From Saprospiraceae bacterium (GTDB lineage: Bacteria > Bacteroidota > Bacteroidia > Chitinophagales > Saprospiraceae), in assembly GCA_028282725.1 (NCBI GenBank), contig JANQHF010000004.1, forward strand, positions 62,001 through 126,000: 64,000 nucleotides of DNA. The letters run 5' to 3'. How positions within the stretch are numbered: the first letter of the stretch is position 1; each line of letters opens with the position of its first letter. Of the stretch, positions 38,537 through 47,460 are shown in pieces. The notes under the pieces are model-generated. The model had not been told where the DNA came from. It made no database searches and saw nothing but the letters and a program-made list of their open reading frames with translations. Both the position numbers and the translations under genes were made by a program.

Positions 38537-38581
38537 GCCGGACAATTATATCCATTAAAGATAGTCGATAGAATGATAGAA

Positions 38582-38962
38582 TTACAATGGGCAATCGGAC
38601 AGGTAGGTTTTCATTTCCCTGGGTGATACCATGTCCTTTGAACCCCACTTTGATACGACGTAATTCACAACATTCGATAACTCAGCTTCAGAAAGTGACC
38701 GGTTGGCCGGCATTTCTACGGTTGCCAATTCATCGCTTCTTTTTCCCCGTAGAATTAGGCACGCCAGATCTTTCAGATTGTCTTCAAGGTAAGTGGAGCC
38801 AGGGATGGAAGGATATAACTCGCCCATACCTTTACCATCTTCCATATGACAATTCTGGCAATGTATCTGATAAATCCGTTGACCCTGGACATATCGCTCT
38901 TGCTGACATGAAATCGTGAAGACAAGAAGCCCAAGAAGAGCACCACAAAGAGCCTTACTCAT
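38582..38962 (-). CDS. Class I c-type cytochrome lipoprotein
   Basis: The protein has 126 residues. The signal LCGALLGLLVFTISCQQE has a lipobox ISC, so the protein is probably lipid-anchored on the periplasmic side. One heme site, CQNCH, is followed by MEDGKGMGELYPSIPGSTYL, typical of small cytochromes; a Met in VEMPANRSLSEAEL is a good candidate axial ligand. NVVNYVVSKWG is the usual C-terminal helix. Its start overlaps the 3' end of the SCO1 gene by 8 bp, so the two are translationally linked. Confidence 0.9.
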   Translation of the reverse strand: MSKALCGALLGLLVFTISCQQERYVQGQRIYQIHCQNCHMEDGKGMGELYPSIPGSTYLEDNLKDLACLILRGKRSDELATVEMPANRSLSEAELSNVVNYVVSKWGSKDMVSPREMKTYLSDCPL

Positions 38963-39569
38963 ACGAATTTCTCAACTTGTCGATGTTTTTTATGAACTCT
39001 GTTACTGATTCCGGATCTGTGCCATCACAAAAAGCCCGAATTTTTGCTGCTTTATCCAGGAGGATAATCTTTCCGCTGTGATCAAATCCACCGGGAACAT
39101 CCGGTGCTTCCAGGGCAGCAATAAAGTAGTCCTCATTGGCAATCTCCATAATCTCCTCTTTGGGACCTCTCAGGAAATGCCAGATGTCATGATCAATTTC
39201 CAGGTTGTCGGCATATCTCTTTAAGATGGAAATGCTATCTCTTTTCGGATCTATCGTATGTGAGATCAACCGGACATCTCCTTCCTCTTCCACATGATCA
39301 TAAATGCGAAGCATCTGCTTGGTGACCTTTGGGCAAATGGAAGGGCAAGAGGTGAAAAAGAAATCTACAACGTGAATTTGATCTTCATAAGTTGCATTTG
39401 TAACTTCTTCTCCCAACTGATTTATAAACGAAAAAGGCCGGATAAAGTGAATTATTGAATCCCCGTCCAGCCCCACGCGGTCACCAATAATAGGTAGCTC
39501 ATTTGATACCTCAGGCTGACAGGATATTATCCCCAATGTTATCGTCAATATGTAAAATATTCTTGGCAT
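38955..39569 (-). CDS. SCO1/SenC-family copper chaperone
   Basis: The protein has 204 residues. A lipoprotein-like signal (FYILTITLGIISCQPE) precedes a thioredoxin fold with the copper motif FFTSCPSICPKVTKQM (CxxxC) and the distal His in GGFDHSGKIILLDK. SCO proteins deliver copper to, or keep reduced, the CuA site of cytochrome oxidase. DPKRDSISILKRYA is the usual conserved segment. It overlaps the cytochrome gene by 8 bp and follows the small lipoprotein gene by 2 bp, so the three form an operon. Confidence 0.93.
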   Translation of the reverse strand: MPRIFYILTITLGIISCQPEVSNELPIIGDRVGLDGDSIIHFIRPFSFINQLGEEVTNATYEDQIHVVDFFFTSCPSICPKVTKQMLRIYDHVEEEGDVRLISHTIDPKRDSISILKRYADNLEIDHDIWHFLRGPKEEIMEIANEDYFIAALEAPDVPGGFDHSGKIILLDKAAKIRAFCDGTDPESVTEFIKNIDKLRNSYE

Positions 39570-39571
39570 CT

Positions 39572-39964
39572 CTATTGATTTAGGAAAGCCTCGGCATCAG
39601 AGATCGCACTGAGCATTTGATCCCTCACCCCTGCGATCAATACTTTTTCATTGGCCAGGTATTGCTGATAACCAGGATCACTGGCTTTAGGCTTTTTATA
39701 ATCTGCCATCCAGTCCATCATTGCATCATCGGCATTCTCAAGAGCGGATATCAAATGCTCCACTTCACTTTGGTCATCATGCTTGAGTAAGGCCTTCCTG
39801 AGTTTATATATATCTCTCATCTTAGGCATAACGTCGTCATGAATTACCATTACTTCTTCGTGCAATTGTTGAATTTCCTTACCTTCTGGGCTACTATCTT
39901 TACAAGAACTGCATAGAAACAGGACAGAAGCCACTACGAACAATAGATGTTGATTGAATACCAT
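39572..39964 (-). CDS. Small helical lipoprotein
   Basis: The protein has 130 residues. The signal LLFVVASVLFLCSSCKDSS ends in lipobox CSSC. The mature part is helical, about 110 residues, with HEEVMVIHDDVMPKMRDIYKLRK and MMDWMADYKKP, rich in Met, His and Asp. That composition is compatible with a viral-A-type inhibitor-like or metal-binding helical bundle, but no named family was recognised. Placement at the head of the SCO1-cytochrome operon hints at a role in copper or oxidase assembly. Confidence 0.7.
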   Translation of the reverse strand: MVFNQHLLFVVASVLFLCSSCKDSSPEGKEIQQLHEEVMVIHDDVMPKMRDIYKLRKALLKHDDQSEVEHLISALENADDAMMDWMADYKKPKASDPGYQQYLANEKVLIAGVRDQMLSAISDAEAFLNQ

Positions 39965-40055
39965 TTGTAATACGATCTTTTTTGTACCGGCAAATTTAAG
40001 TCACTCATTGAGTTAAACACTTTTAAACCGAAGCTGTTCGGTCTTTAGAAATAAT

Positions 40056-41489
40056 ATGAATAATAGAAGAGTCATATTATGGTTTCGGAATGACTTGCGT
40101 CTGCATGACAATGAAGCGCTCAGAGATGCTATTATGTCTGCCGATGAAATTTACCCTATTTATGTTTTTGATCCAAGAGTATTCTCCGGAAAATTAAGTT
40201 TCGGCTTTCGAAAAACGGGGGTGTTCCGTACTCAGTTCATTTTGGAGAGTGTTCAAAACCTGCGTGATCAATTGAACAAAATGGGTACAGAGTTGATCGT
40301 GCGAATGGGTTATCCCGAAGACGAAATATTTAAACTGGCCAAAAACCTGAAAACCAGTTGGATATTTTGCAATCGCGAACGCACCCAGGAAGAAGTCCAC
40401 GTACAGGATCTTCTGGAAAGAAACCTTTGGTCCATTGGCCAGGAAGTGCGTTATTCAAGGGGTAAAATGCTCTACTATACGGCAGATCTTCCATTTCCAG
40501 TCACACACACCCCGGACATTTTTACTCATTTCAGAAAGGAAGTTGAAAAGATTATTCCGATTCGCCCCCCGTTTGATTCACCTGAGACGATTCCCGGTTT
40601 TAATGAAGCCGTTACCATCGGAGAATTGCCGGAATTACAAGATTTTGGATATGATGAAAACGAGATCGGACTGGCAAAGAATGTGCCGTTCAAAGGAGGG
40701 GAGGATGAAGGCTTAAAACGTTTGAATTACTACCTGTTTGAGACCGATCATGTCGCTCATTATAAGGAGACCCGCAATGAGTTGCTGGGTTCTGACTATT
40801 CTTCCAAATTCTCAGCTTATCTGGCCCAGGGCTGCCTGTCTCCGAAGAAGATCTATAAGGAATTGACGAAGTATGAAGAGACGAGGTTGAAGAATGACAG
40901 TACTTACCATTTGTATTTCGAATTGCTTTGGAGGGATTTTTTCAGATTGATGGCAAAGAAGCACGGCAATGCTATTTTCAAAAAAGGAGGAATCAAGAGA
41001 GAGGTAAAAAAAGAGCTGAAGGATGACATTTCGATATTTCGTATTTGGTCCGAGGGCAGGACAGGTCTTCCTTTAGTCGATGCGGCCATTCTTGAATTGA
41101 ACACCACCGGATATACTTCCAACAGGGCACGTCAGATCCTGGCCAGTTTTCTTGTCAATGACCTCAACGTGAATTGGCAAATGGGGGCTGAGTATTTCGA
41201 GTCTTTGCTCGTAGACTATGATCCATGCAGTAACTGGGGCAATTGGAATTATATTGCCGGGGTTGGATCTGATCCCCGCGACAACCGATACTTCAATATC
41301 GTCACACAGGCAAAGAGGTATGATCCCAAAGGTGAGTTTGTCAAGACATGGCTTCCTCAATTGGTGTTCATACCTTCGGAACGCGTACATCAACCGTACT
41401 TGTTAAATGAAGAAGAGCAGAATGATTTCAACTGTGTGCTGCAAAAGGACTATCCCGCTATTTGCGTAAACAGTGAGGTGTATCAATAG
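40056..41489 (+). CDS. cry-DASH: Cryptochrome DASH
   Basis: The protein has 477 residues. It has the photolyase N-terminal domain (RRVILWFRNDLRLHDNEAL) and a C-terminal FAD domain with SDYSSKFSAYLAQGCLSP, ELLWRDFFRLMAKKHG, NTTGYTSNRARQILASFLVNDLN, CSNWGNWNYIAGVGSDPRDNRYFN. These sequences fit the DASH clade of blue-light photoreceptors that repair cyclobutane dimers in single-stranded DNA. The start ATG at 40056-40058 gives the family N-terminus. It is divergent from the redox operon, and its end overlaps the DUF389 gene by 7 bp. Confidence 0.95.
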   Translation: MNNRRVILWFRNDLRLHDNEALRDAIMSADEIYPIYVFDPRVFSGKLSFGFRKTGVFRTQFILESVQNLRDQLNKMGTELIVRMGYPEDEIFKLAKNLKTSWIFCNRERTQEEVHVQDLLERNLWSIGQEVRYSRGKMLYYTADLPFPVTHTPDIFTHFRKEVEKIIPIRPPFDSPETIPGFNEAVTIGELPELQDFGYDENEIGLAKNVPFKGGEDEGLKRLNYYLFETDHVAHYKETRNELLGSDYSSKFSAYLAQGCLSPKKIYKELTKYEETRLKNDSTYHLYFELLWRDFFRLMAKKHGNAIFKKGGIKREVKKELKDDISIFRIWSEGRTGLPLVDAAILELNTTGYTSNRARQILASFLVNDLNVNWQMGAEYFESLLVDYDPCSNWGNWNYIAGVGSDPRDNRYFNIVTQAKRYDPKGEFVKTWLPQLVFIPSERVHQPYLLNEEEQNDFNCVLQKDYPAICVNSEVYQ

Positions 41490-42874
41490 CTGATAATTTG
41501 TACGGAATCGGCATTCAATCGCGCTTTCAAAAATTTTTGAATCTCGTCTTCATCAGAACGCTGTTGTGCTTTATTCCTGTTGTTCCAATTGATCATTACC
41601 GTAGGTAAATTATGTGTAATGTCATTGAAATCCGTCGAATGCACTTTTGCCAACCCCAATCGATTGATTTTGGGATACAGGATCTTCAATTCCTCCTGCA
41701 AATTCAGGAAGAGAATGCTGTCCAGGGATTGATTTCTCAGCATTTGAATTTCCCGGTTTTGCTCTGAAATATTTTGTTCATAAGTTTCCAGTTTCCCGGC
41801 TATCACCTGGACTTTTTCATCCAGCAGCTGTACATCTATCAGGCTGACTTCAGATGTACTGATGATATCAATCTCATAATCGTTGACTCCATATGCAGAA
41901 AGACAAGAACGAAAGTCATCTTCTTCTTTCTGACTGACAGGATCCCCATAAACCCTGATGACTAGTTTATTTGCCACTATGGAGTAATCATCGAGATATC
42001 TACCGCCTTCCTCCAAACAGGAAATTTTGAATGCCTCCAAATTCTTTTTCAATCTGAGTTCCTTCAGTACGCTTCGGAAAATCATAAAACTGGGAATTAC
42101 CAAAGCAAGACTGAATGCGACCACCAGCAGGACATTCTTTCTCCGCACTCTTTTATCGATAAATTTTCTCGTGGGAAATTTCAAGAATCGAACGATGAGA
42201 TAGGTAGACAGGGCTACAAAAAAGGTGTTTAAGAAGAAGAGGTAAAAGGAGGCAGAAGCAATTTCCCAGTCACCTGATGCCATTCCATATCCTGTTACAC
42301 ATAAAGGGGGCATCAATGCTGTTGCAATAGCTACGCCGGGAATGGTGGTTGAAATATCCTTTCTTGCTGTACTGATGATACCTGCGATACCTCCGAATAG
42401 TCCGATAAAAATATCGAGGAAGGTCGGCTTGGTACGAGCAGCGATTTCAGAAGTGAGTTCATTAAACGGGGTCACTTCAAAATAGATATAACTGGTCAAC
42501 ACAGCTATAATGATGGCAATGGAAAATTGAGACAATGAGTCTTTCAACGCTTCCATATCATTGATGGCGATGGACATACCGATTCCGAGAATTGGCGACA
42601 TCAAGGGAGAGATCAGCATAGCACCAATGATGACTGCGGGGTTGTCCTGGCTCAGACCAATGGAAGCAATCACAATCGAACACATGAGCATCCATGAATT
42701 GGCGCCGGCAAGTGAACTCTTTGACTTTATGTCCTCAATTGTAGCCTGGGAATTGACCCCTTTTTTCAGATCGACAACATCAGCAATATAGGCCCAGAAA
42801 TGTTTTGGAAAATCCCGAATATGAAAATCCAGATCAGCGTTTTGTTGATTTTTGCCTTCTTCAGGCGTTGTCAT
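41483..42874 (-). CDS. DUF389 multi-pass membrane protein
   Basis: The protein has 463 residues. About six hydrophobic segments lie between 50 and 280 (SWMLMCSIVIASIGL, NPAVIIGAMLISPLMSPILGIGMSI, IAIIIAVLTSYIYFE, GVAIATALMPPLCVTGYGMA, FYLFFLNTFFVALSTYLIV, NVLLVVAFSLALVIPSFMIF). They match the TIGR00341/DUF389 group, exemplified by the motif AMLISPLMSPI. The C-terminal 170 residues are soluble and include a coiled-coil-like EKVQVIAGKLETYEQNISEQ. Function is unknown. It overlaps the upstream ABC ATPase gene by 4 bp (ATGA), so the two are coupled. Confidence 0.85.
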   Translation of the reverse strand: MTTPEEGKNQQNADLDFHIRDFPKHFWAYIADVVDLKKGVNSQATIEDIKSKSSLAGANSWMLMCSIVIASIGLSQDNPAVIIGAMLISPLMSPILGIGMSIAINDMEALKDSLSQFSIAIIIAVLTSYIYFEVTPFNELTSEIAARTKPTFLDIFIGLFGGIAGIISTARKDISTTIPGVAIATALMPPLCVTGYGMASGDWEIASASFYLFFLNTFFVALSTYLIVRFLKFPTRKFIDKRVRRKNVLLVVAFSLALVIPSFMIFRSVLKELRLKKNLEAFKISCLEEGGRYLDDYSIVANKLVIRVYGDPVSQKEEDDFRSCLSAYGVNDYEIDIISTSEVSLIDVQLLDEKVQVIAGKLETYEQNISEQNREIQMLRNQSLDSILFLNLQEELKILYPKINRLGLAKVHSTDFNDITHNLPTVMINWNNRNKAQQRSDEDEIQKFLKARLNADSVQIISY

Positions 42875-43524
42875 GCGGACAGTTTTTTATTGCTCAAAAC
42901 CAGTGTGCGATCACACCTCTTTGCAATTTCCTTGCTGTGAGTGACCAGAACAAAGGTTTGGTTGTAATCTTTCCGCAATTTAAGAAGTAGTTCGAACAGA
43001 TCTTCTGATGTATGATCATCAAGGTTACCCGTCGGTTCATCAGCAAAAACGATATCCGGTTTATTGATCAGGGACCGCGCAATGGCGACGCGTTGTTGTT
43101 CTCCACCTGACAACTCATTGGGCTTGTGATGTATTCTTTCACCCAGCCCCAGATATTCCAGGATCTCCCTTGCCCTTTTTTCGGTTTCCTCTTTCTCCTT
43201 TCCGGCTATATAAGCGGGAAGACAGACATTCTCTAAAGCAGTGAATTCACCAAGTAAGTGATGAAATTGGAAGATGAACCCTATCCGCTCATTTCTGAAC
43301 CTGGCAATTTCTTTGTCATCCAGGGTGGTAATATCTGTATTTGAAATTGAAATGGTGCCTTTGTCAGGTGCATCAAGCGTGCCAAGGATGTGCAGGAGCG
43401 TACTTTTTCCACTTCCGCTTTTTCCAACGATAGCAGCAATTTCATTTTTGTTGATGGTGATATCCAGGTTTTGCAACACCTGAACATTACCGTAAGACTT
43501 GGATATATTTTTACCTATGAGCAT
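42871..43524 (-). CDS. LolD-like ABC transporter ATP-binding protein
   Basis: The start is the ATG at 43522-43524 rather than an upstream TTG, giving 217 residues and the normal opening [12 protein letters not shown]. Walker A is GKSGSGKST, the signature is [15 protein letters not shown], Walker B is [13 protein letters not shown], and the switch His is in VLVTHS. It belongs to the MacB/LolD/FtsE group, which releases lipoproteins or drives membrane peptide export. No permease of that type is next to it; the downstream partner is a DUF389 protein linked by an ATGA overlap. Confidence 0.92.
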   Translation of the reverse strand: MLIGKNISKSYGNVQVLQNLDITINKNEIAAIVGKSGSGKSTLLHILGTLDAPDKGTISISNTDITTLDDKEIARFRNERIGFIFQFHHLLGEFTALENVCLPAYIAGKEKEETEKRAREILEYLGLGERIHHKPNELSGGEQQRVAIARSLINKPDIVFADEPTGNLDDHTSEDLFELLLKLRKDYNQTFVLVTHSKEIAKRCDRTLVLSNKKLSA

Positions 43525-43693
43525 GGGATCAAAAGGTTGTTTTGGGATATGCAAAGATACTTTATATATTATACTTTTTGATAATATAAAAGAACATTGT
43601 TCTTATGCAATTTCAAAAATTTGCAAATTGAAACAGACGACAATTTGAAAACCTAGGGAGAACCCTGGATTATGAATGATTGTGCTCTATAAT

Positions 43694-44266
43694 TTAGAAT
43701 TTCATATATCCAAACAAGGACAGGTTGCCATTGGTCGTCTTGAATGCCTGACCCAGTTGATCGTCTGTGGCGATACTGGAAAGACTGTTGCTGTAATTAA
43801 CACCTATACCTAAATCTGAGATTTCTACAACTGCTCCGAAATTGGCGCCCCAATCTGATTTGTCCAGTCTGTCCCCGAGATTATCGATGAAGCCGGAACT
43901 CGTATCGAACAGGTAGCCGAAGTAGGGTCCTGCTTCCAGAATCAAAGCCAGGTTGTCTCCACCGACCTTCAAACCAAGATTGACCGGTACTTCTAGGTAG
44001 TGCAAATTGACATTGCCGGTGGCGCCGTTGTCCTCGGCCTTTCCACCCTTTAGATGATAGAGCAGGGCAGGCCGGATATTCACTCCTCCGAGTCCGATAT
44101 TTCCCTGGAGGCCAAGGTGATATCCCGTTTTTGAATCCATTCCAAAATCGGGGCCTCCGGAATCTACGGAGACATTGCTGTAATTCAATCCACCGCGCAA
44201 GGCGATCTGACCTTTGAGGGGCATAATAAAACATACACAAAGAACGAAGAATATAAATTTTCGCAT
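43694..44266 (-). CDS. Outer-membrane beta-barrel (PorT/porin-like) protein
   Basis: The protein has 190 residues. The signal peptide (RKFIFFVLCVCFIMPLKGQ) is followed by IALRGGLNYSNVSV and then alternating strands with Gly/aromatic pairs: GYHLGLQGNIGLGGVNIRPALLYH, LHYLEVPVNLGLKVG, GANFGAVVEISDLGIGVNYS, ending LSLFGYMKF with a terminal Phe, as expected of an outer-membrane barrel. It belongs to the small porin family common in Bacteroidota. Function is unknown. Its upstream region is the 949-bp non-coding hairpin cluster. Confidence 0.85.
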   Translation of the reverse strand: MRKFIFFVLCVCFIMPLKGQIALRGGLNYSNVSVDSGGPDFGMDSKTGYHLGLQGNIGLGGVNIRPALLYHLKGGKAEDNGATGNVNLHYLEVPVNLGLKVGGDNLALILEAGPYFGYLFDTSSGFIDNLGDRLDKSDWGANFGAVVEISDLGIGVNYSNSLSSIATDDQLGQAFKTTNGNLSLFGYMKF

Positions 44267-44339
44267 GGGGTCTCTTTTTTTTATTTGATGTGAACAGTCC
44301 TATAACGAAACGGATATTTGGAAGATTATTCAAATCAGT

Positions 44340-45200
44340 AAAAAGGATAGACAGTGTAAGAGAACATTAGCCTATGTTAAGAAAACCGGGTGGATGTATC
44401 ACTCAACTTTCAGTTGGGTGCCTGCTCCTCTTATAGCGAGATGAAATTGGTGGGTTGAGGGTGAACGGAATGAAGTCGAAGACCCAAGACGATAGTCTTG
44501 GATGGAGTGAATAGCGTTAGCCAGTGTAGATGACTATGAAGGGTGTCGGATTAATTTCGCCAAGATTCCCGTCTGCCACGGAATGGCTATGCTTCGGCAG
44601 GTAGATTTTTGTCCTTTTTTATCGACTGTCCTTGATCCCGACATTCATCGTCGGGGAAAAAAGGACAGGACTTGATATTGTGAGTTCAAGGGGTGTAAAA
44701 CCCTTTGACCAGCAGGCACCATACCCCGGTGGTTGGGAGAACGTTTGTTGGTTGGATTGGTTTGACGACTAACGGCCGAAGACTATATCGAGAACCACCT
44801 ACCCGCAGCAACTCATCTCGCCATGGGCGGAGCAAGCGCCCACCTCAGGCTTTGACAAGCTCAGCCTGAAAAGTTGAGCGATGATTCTTGACCAAAACAC
44901 GTGATTGACTACTATATTCCGTCAAGGGTTTCCTGCTTCGCACTCACTCCGGGTTGCAGATATTTCGCCCATGCGGGGACTTTTTATTGGTTATTGGTCT
45001 ATAGTCATTGCTTTGGGAATTTGAGCTATGGTATTTAGTTTTTAGTTGACAGTCCATGGTCGATAGTTGGTTGGAAACACAGTAAAAGTCACATCAACAG
45101 TTAAACAAATAACCATATAAACAGACTGATGATAAGATCCCTAGTCTTAGGTCTTTGAAGCCTGGATTTTAGTTTTTGGAAATTTGTAGTGGGGTGGTGC
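44340..45200. repeat. Non-coding block rich in short palindromes (REP-like cluster)
   Basis: This stretch between the barrel gene and the reductive-dehalogenase-like gene holds no plausible gene. It contains at least four clear hairpins: CCAAGAC/GTCTTGG (44484-44501), GTCCTTTTTT/AAAAAAGGAC (44611-44666) enclosing CCCGAC/GTCGGG (44637-44655), and CAGGCT/AGCCTG around TTGACAAGCTC (44846-44868). GGTGCCTGCT (44417-44426) is inverted at 44710-44719, flanking 280 bp. It looks like several palindromic repeat units placed end to end. Confidence 0.7.
44611..44666. repeat. Nested inverted repeat
   Basis: The outer 10-bp arms, GTCCTTTTTT and AAAAAAGGAC, enclose an inner hairpin CCCGAC/GTCGGG. In either orientation the outer stem ends in a T-run, so it could also terminate transcription both ways. 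Confidence 0.7.
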
Positions 45201-45215
45201 TACCCGCTTGATAGT

Positions 45216-46385
45216 TTAATTGGTTTGATTCCACCAGTACTGAGGTGGATGTCTTTTGCCAAAGCCCAATTTATCATCCAACCACAACAATACCTTTCTC
45301 AGAGGACTGTTGGACAACTTGATGCCCAACCTGTGATACCATTTAGAATAATCCTTGTTGTATGGGCAGACCCTGATACAAATTGCACAATCCGAATTCA
45401 TTCCCACCCAGAATTTAAAACACTTTTCCGCATTGACCGTCCATTTTTTAATACCTGATAGGCTGGAAAAATTCGGTGGCTCCTTTTGTGGAGGACCATA
45501 GGGTATGGCTTTGACCGGACATCCTTTGGCACACCTGTTGCACTGATTGCAAAACTTTTGTACTCCAAATTCTCGGGGTCGATCGGCAATGAGTGGCAGA
45601 TCCGTAAATACCTTGGCAATACGGACATTGGGTCCGTACTTCGGTGTGATCAACAGTCCGTTTCTGCCATACTCGCCTAAACCTGCTTCTATTGCCATGG
45701 GAATACTCAAGGCCGTATCATTGAGAGAGGCAAGAGCTTCATAACCGAGGTTTGTAATGAATTGAGCAAGGGTAATGGCACTGCTCAAGGAAGTAGAGTA
45801 ACCTAATCCCGTGGATGCACCACTCAATGCAGATGGGAAAGTTTTGCTCAGCTTATAGTCCATTGGTACGACCAAGACAATTGCCATTGTCATGGATTCA
45901 GGAAATTCAAGAGCCTGGCTTTCTCCGCTGAGCCGATTATAATTGGTACGGTACACCCATCGCTTATCCAACTTACACATACCAACCATGCCGGCACCAA
46001 ACATTTTTGCGGCTTGTTTGATCCTTTGGGTATTGTATTCAGCAGAACTGTCTTTTATCTTGTTGGGAGACCCGGGTGTTGTCGAAGTATATGTATCCGT
46101 GAAACCTTCTACCTTACCCGTCTTCTGAAAATGTAATTCCCCGACATAATCCGTTAAATGCCAGCTTGCATTGCGAAAAGCATAATCCCAGTGATCAAAC
46201 CCCTTTGATTTCTTGGGTTTGTAATTCGCTATGTCATAACTCTTGAAAAAATGTTTGGGATCGACCGTGTCATCCCAAATGGCCCGGTTGAAGATGTCAT
46301 TCTTTTGGTCAAAACGACTGAAGGAATCATCGATTTCAAATCGCTCATCCAGGTAAGATTTCCCATTTTTTGATTCAGCACTCAT
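45216..46385 (-). CDS. Reductive-dehalogenase-like double [4Fe-4S] protein
   Basis: The protein has 389 residues. Two ferredoxin motifs are complete: CNQCNRCAKGCP (Cys279, 282, 285, 289) and Cys322, 333, 336, 340 in the second (SDCAICIRVCP). Upstream is AGLGEYGRNGLLITPKYGPNVRIAKVFTDLPL, outlined here, which is the cobamide-domain signature shared by reductive dehalogenases and epoxyqueuosine reductase QueG. AKMFGAGMVGMCKLDKRWVY matches the start of the reductive dehalogenase domain. There is no Tat signal or obvious membrane anchor, and no rdhB anchor gene adjoins it. QueG homology is the alternative, but QueG lacks the long N-terminal 110 residues. It is flanked on both sides by long repeat-rich spacers. 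Confidence 0.7.
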   Translation of the reverse strand: MSAESKNGKSYLDERFEIDDSFSRFDQKNDIFNRAIWDDTVDPKHFFKSYDIANYKPKKSKGFDHWDYAFRNASWHLTDYVGELHFQKTGKVEGFTDTYTSTTPGSPNKIKDSSAEYNTQRIKQAAKMFGAGMVGMCKLDKRWVYRTNYNRLSGESQALEFPESMTMAIVLVVPMDYKLSKTFPSALSGASTGLGYSTSLSSAITLAQFITNLGYEALASLNDTALSIPMAIEAGLGEYGRNGLLITPKYGPNVRIAKVFTDLPLIADRPREFGVQKFCNQCNRCAKGCPVKAIPYGPPQKEPPNFSSLSGIKKWTVNAEKCFKFWVGMNSDCAICIRVCPYNKDYSKWYHRLGIKLSNSPLRKVLLWLDDKLGFGKRHPPQYWWNQTN

Positions 46386-47147
46386 AGCTCAAAATCCATG
46401 AATTTTCATTCTCCGGATTAAGATACGGAAAGACGAGGTTAGTTGTTATTCGTATCACTATAGAGTGATCGGCTTAACTTCTATTTTCCACCTGATACTT
46501 CCAGATTTATCAATTGTTGAATAGGAACAAAGTTTGATGTAAATTGCTCTGCTGTATAGGTGGCTGGAAATTACCAAAATGCTCCTTCCTGTAAAGATAT
46601 TTAGCTCTTACCGAGCAAACCGTAATCATCAATCTAAATTGACATCACAGCTTCATCGATTCTCTACGATTGATTATTACTCTTCCTACAGGAAGAAATG
46701 ACTACACCTTGGTCTCATATCATAATTTTTGATATTCACGCTCCTTTTTGGCTATCTTAAAATTACTTCTCTTATTTGGACACGGGATCAAAAAGAAGCG
46801 CTGACGGCGCATTTGGTGGGTCGTCGGATGAATGAGCGATCTCGAAGAGTCGAGTACCTGTGAAGGGTTGCGCGAGTAACGGAATTTGAAGTGAGTCAAC
46901 CGCGAAAGCACAACAGGCCATTCCCCCCTTCGGGTTCGGTCGCTAAAAAGTACGCCGTACTTTAGTTTCAACTTCGCTGAAAAACGCTCCTTCATGCGCC
47001 AGATTTTTGCTTACCTTTTATCTTGAAAAAGTAAGAAAGAAAAAATGTAAACAAGGGTGGGCTGATTTGCGTGAGTGCGGCTGGCGCTTAATCCACTCCT
47101 AAAGATCAAATAAAATATAATCACATACATCGCTACCTTTGGCATCT
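46386..47147. other. 762-bp intergenic stretch with hairpins
   Basis: No plausible gene was found. Hairpins include CTTCCT/AGGAAG (46682-46695) and AAAGTAC/GTACTTT with a GCC loop (46947-46963). The right end holds copy A of a dispersed repeat. A short open frame on the minus strand here (Arg-rich, opening MKERFS) has the composition of translated repeat sequence and I do not call it. Confidence 0.6.
47002..47089 (+). repeat. Dispersed repeat, copy A
   Basis: There are two modules. Module 1 starts GATTTTTGCTTAC and has a stem CTTACCTTTT (47010-47019) with AAAAAGTAAG (47026-47035), then AAATGTAAACA. Module 2 (47059-47089) starts GGGCTGATTTGC and ends GGCGCTT. Both modules recur, inverted and in swapped order, at 50881-51077. 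Confidence 0.7.
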
Positions 47148-47447
47148 ATGCCGACAACGTTGTTTTTCCTGATCATTGGAGCATTTGGAGTTCTTGTTTT
47201 CCTCAATGTATACTTTCGGCTCAAGGTGTTGAAACATTACAAGTACCTGGTCCGAAATGAAGTACAATTTGGATTCAAGCACTTTTTTGACGAGCAATCG
47301 ATGCAAAAGGAGATATTGAGCCGTTATCCGCAGCATGAGACAGAGATCCGGGCTTTTGTAAAGCTCATTAAAAAGTCAGTATTATATGCTTCTTTCTTAC
47401 TGGCCTTGATCATGCTCATTGGATACTTGTTGATGCGAAATCGTTAG
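47148..47447 (+). CDS. Small two-helix membrane protein
   Basis: The ATG at 47148-47150 is preferred over a TTG three codons earlier. The protein is 99 residues with membrane helices at about 4-22 (LFFLIIGAFGVLVFLNVYF) and near the C-terminus (SVLYASFLLALIMLIGYLLM), separated by a charged amphipathic stretch (RNEVQFGFKHFFDEQSMQKE). No family was recognised. It begins a same-strand run leading to a sugar transferase with a 13-bp gap, so it may assist that membrane enzyme. Confidence 0.7.
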   Translation: MPTTLFFLIIGAFGVLVFLNVYFRLKVLKHYKYLVRNEVQFGFKHFFDEQSMQKEILSRYPQHETEIRAFVKLIKKSVLYASFLLALIMLIGYLLMRNR

Positions 47448-47460
47448 GTGGATAGAATTT

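Noticed and set aside
46720..46995. Arg-rich minus-strand open frame of 91 residues (MKERFS...)
   Set aside because: Composition fits translated repeat sequence; it lies in the hairpin-rich spacer and has no family features.
44267..47147. Search for tRNA, rRNA or transposase in the long spacers
   Set aside because: No cloverleaf with TTC loop and CCA-like end, no rRNA-like conserved stretch and no transposase motif was seen; only short palindromes.
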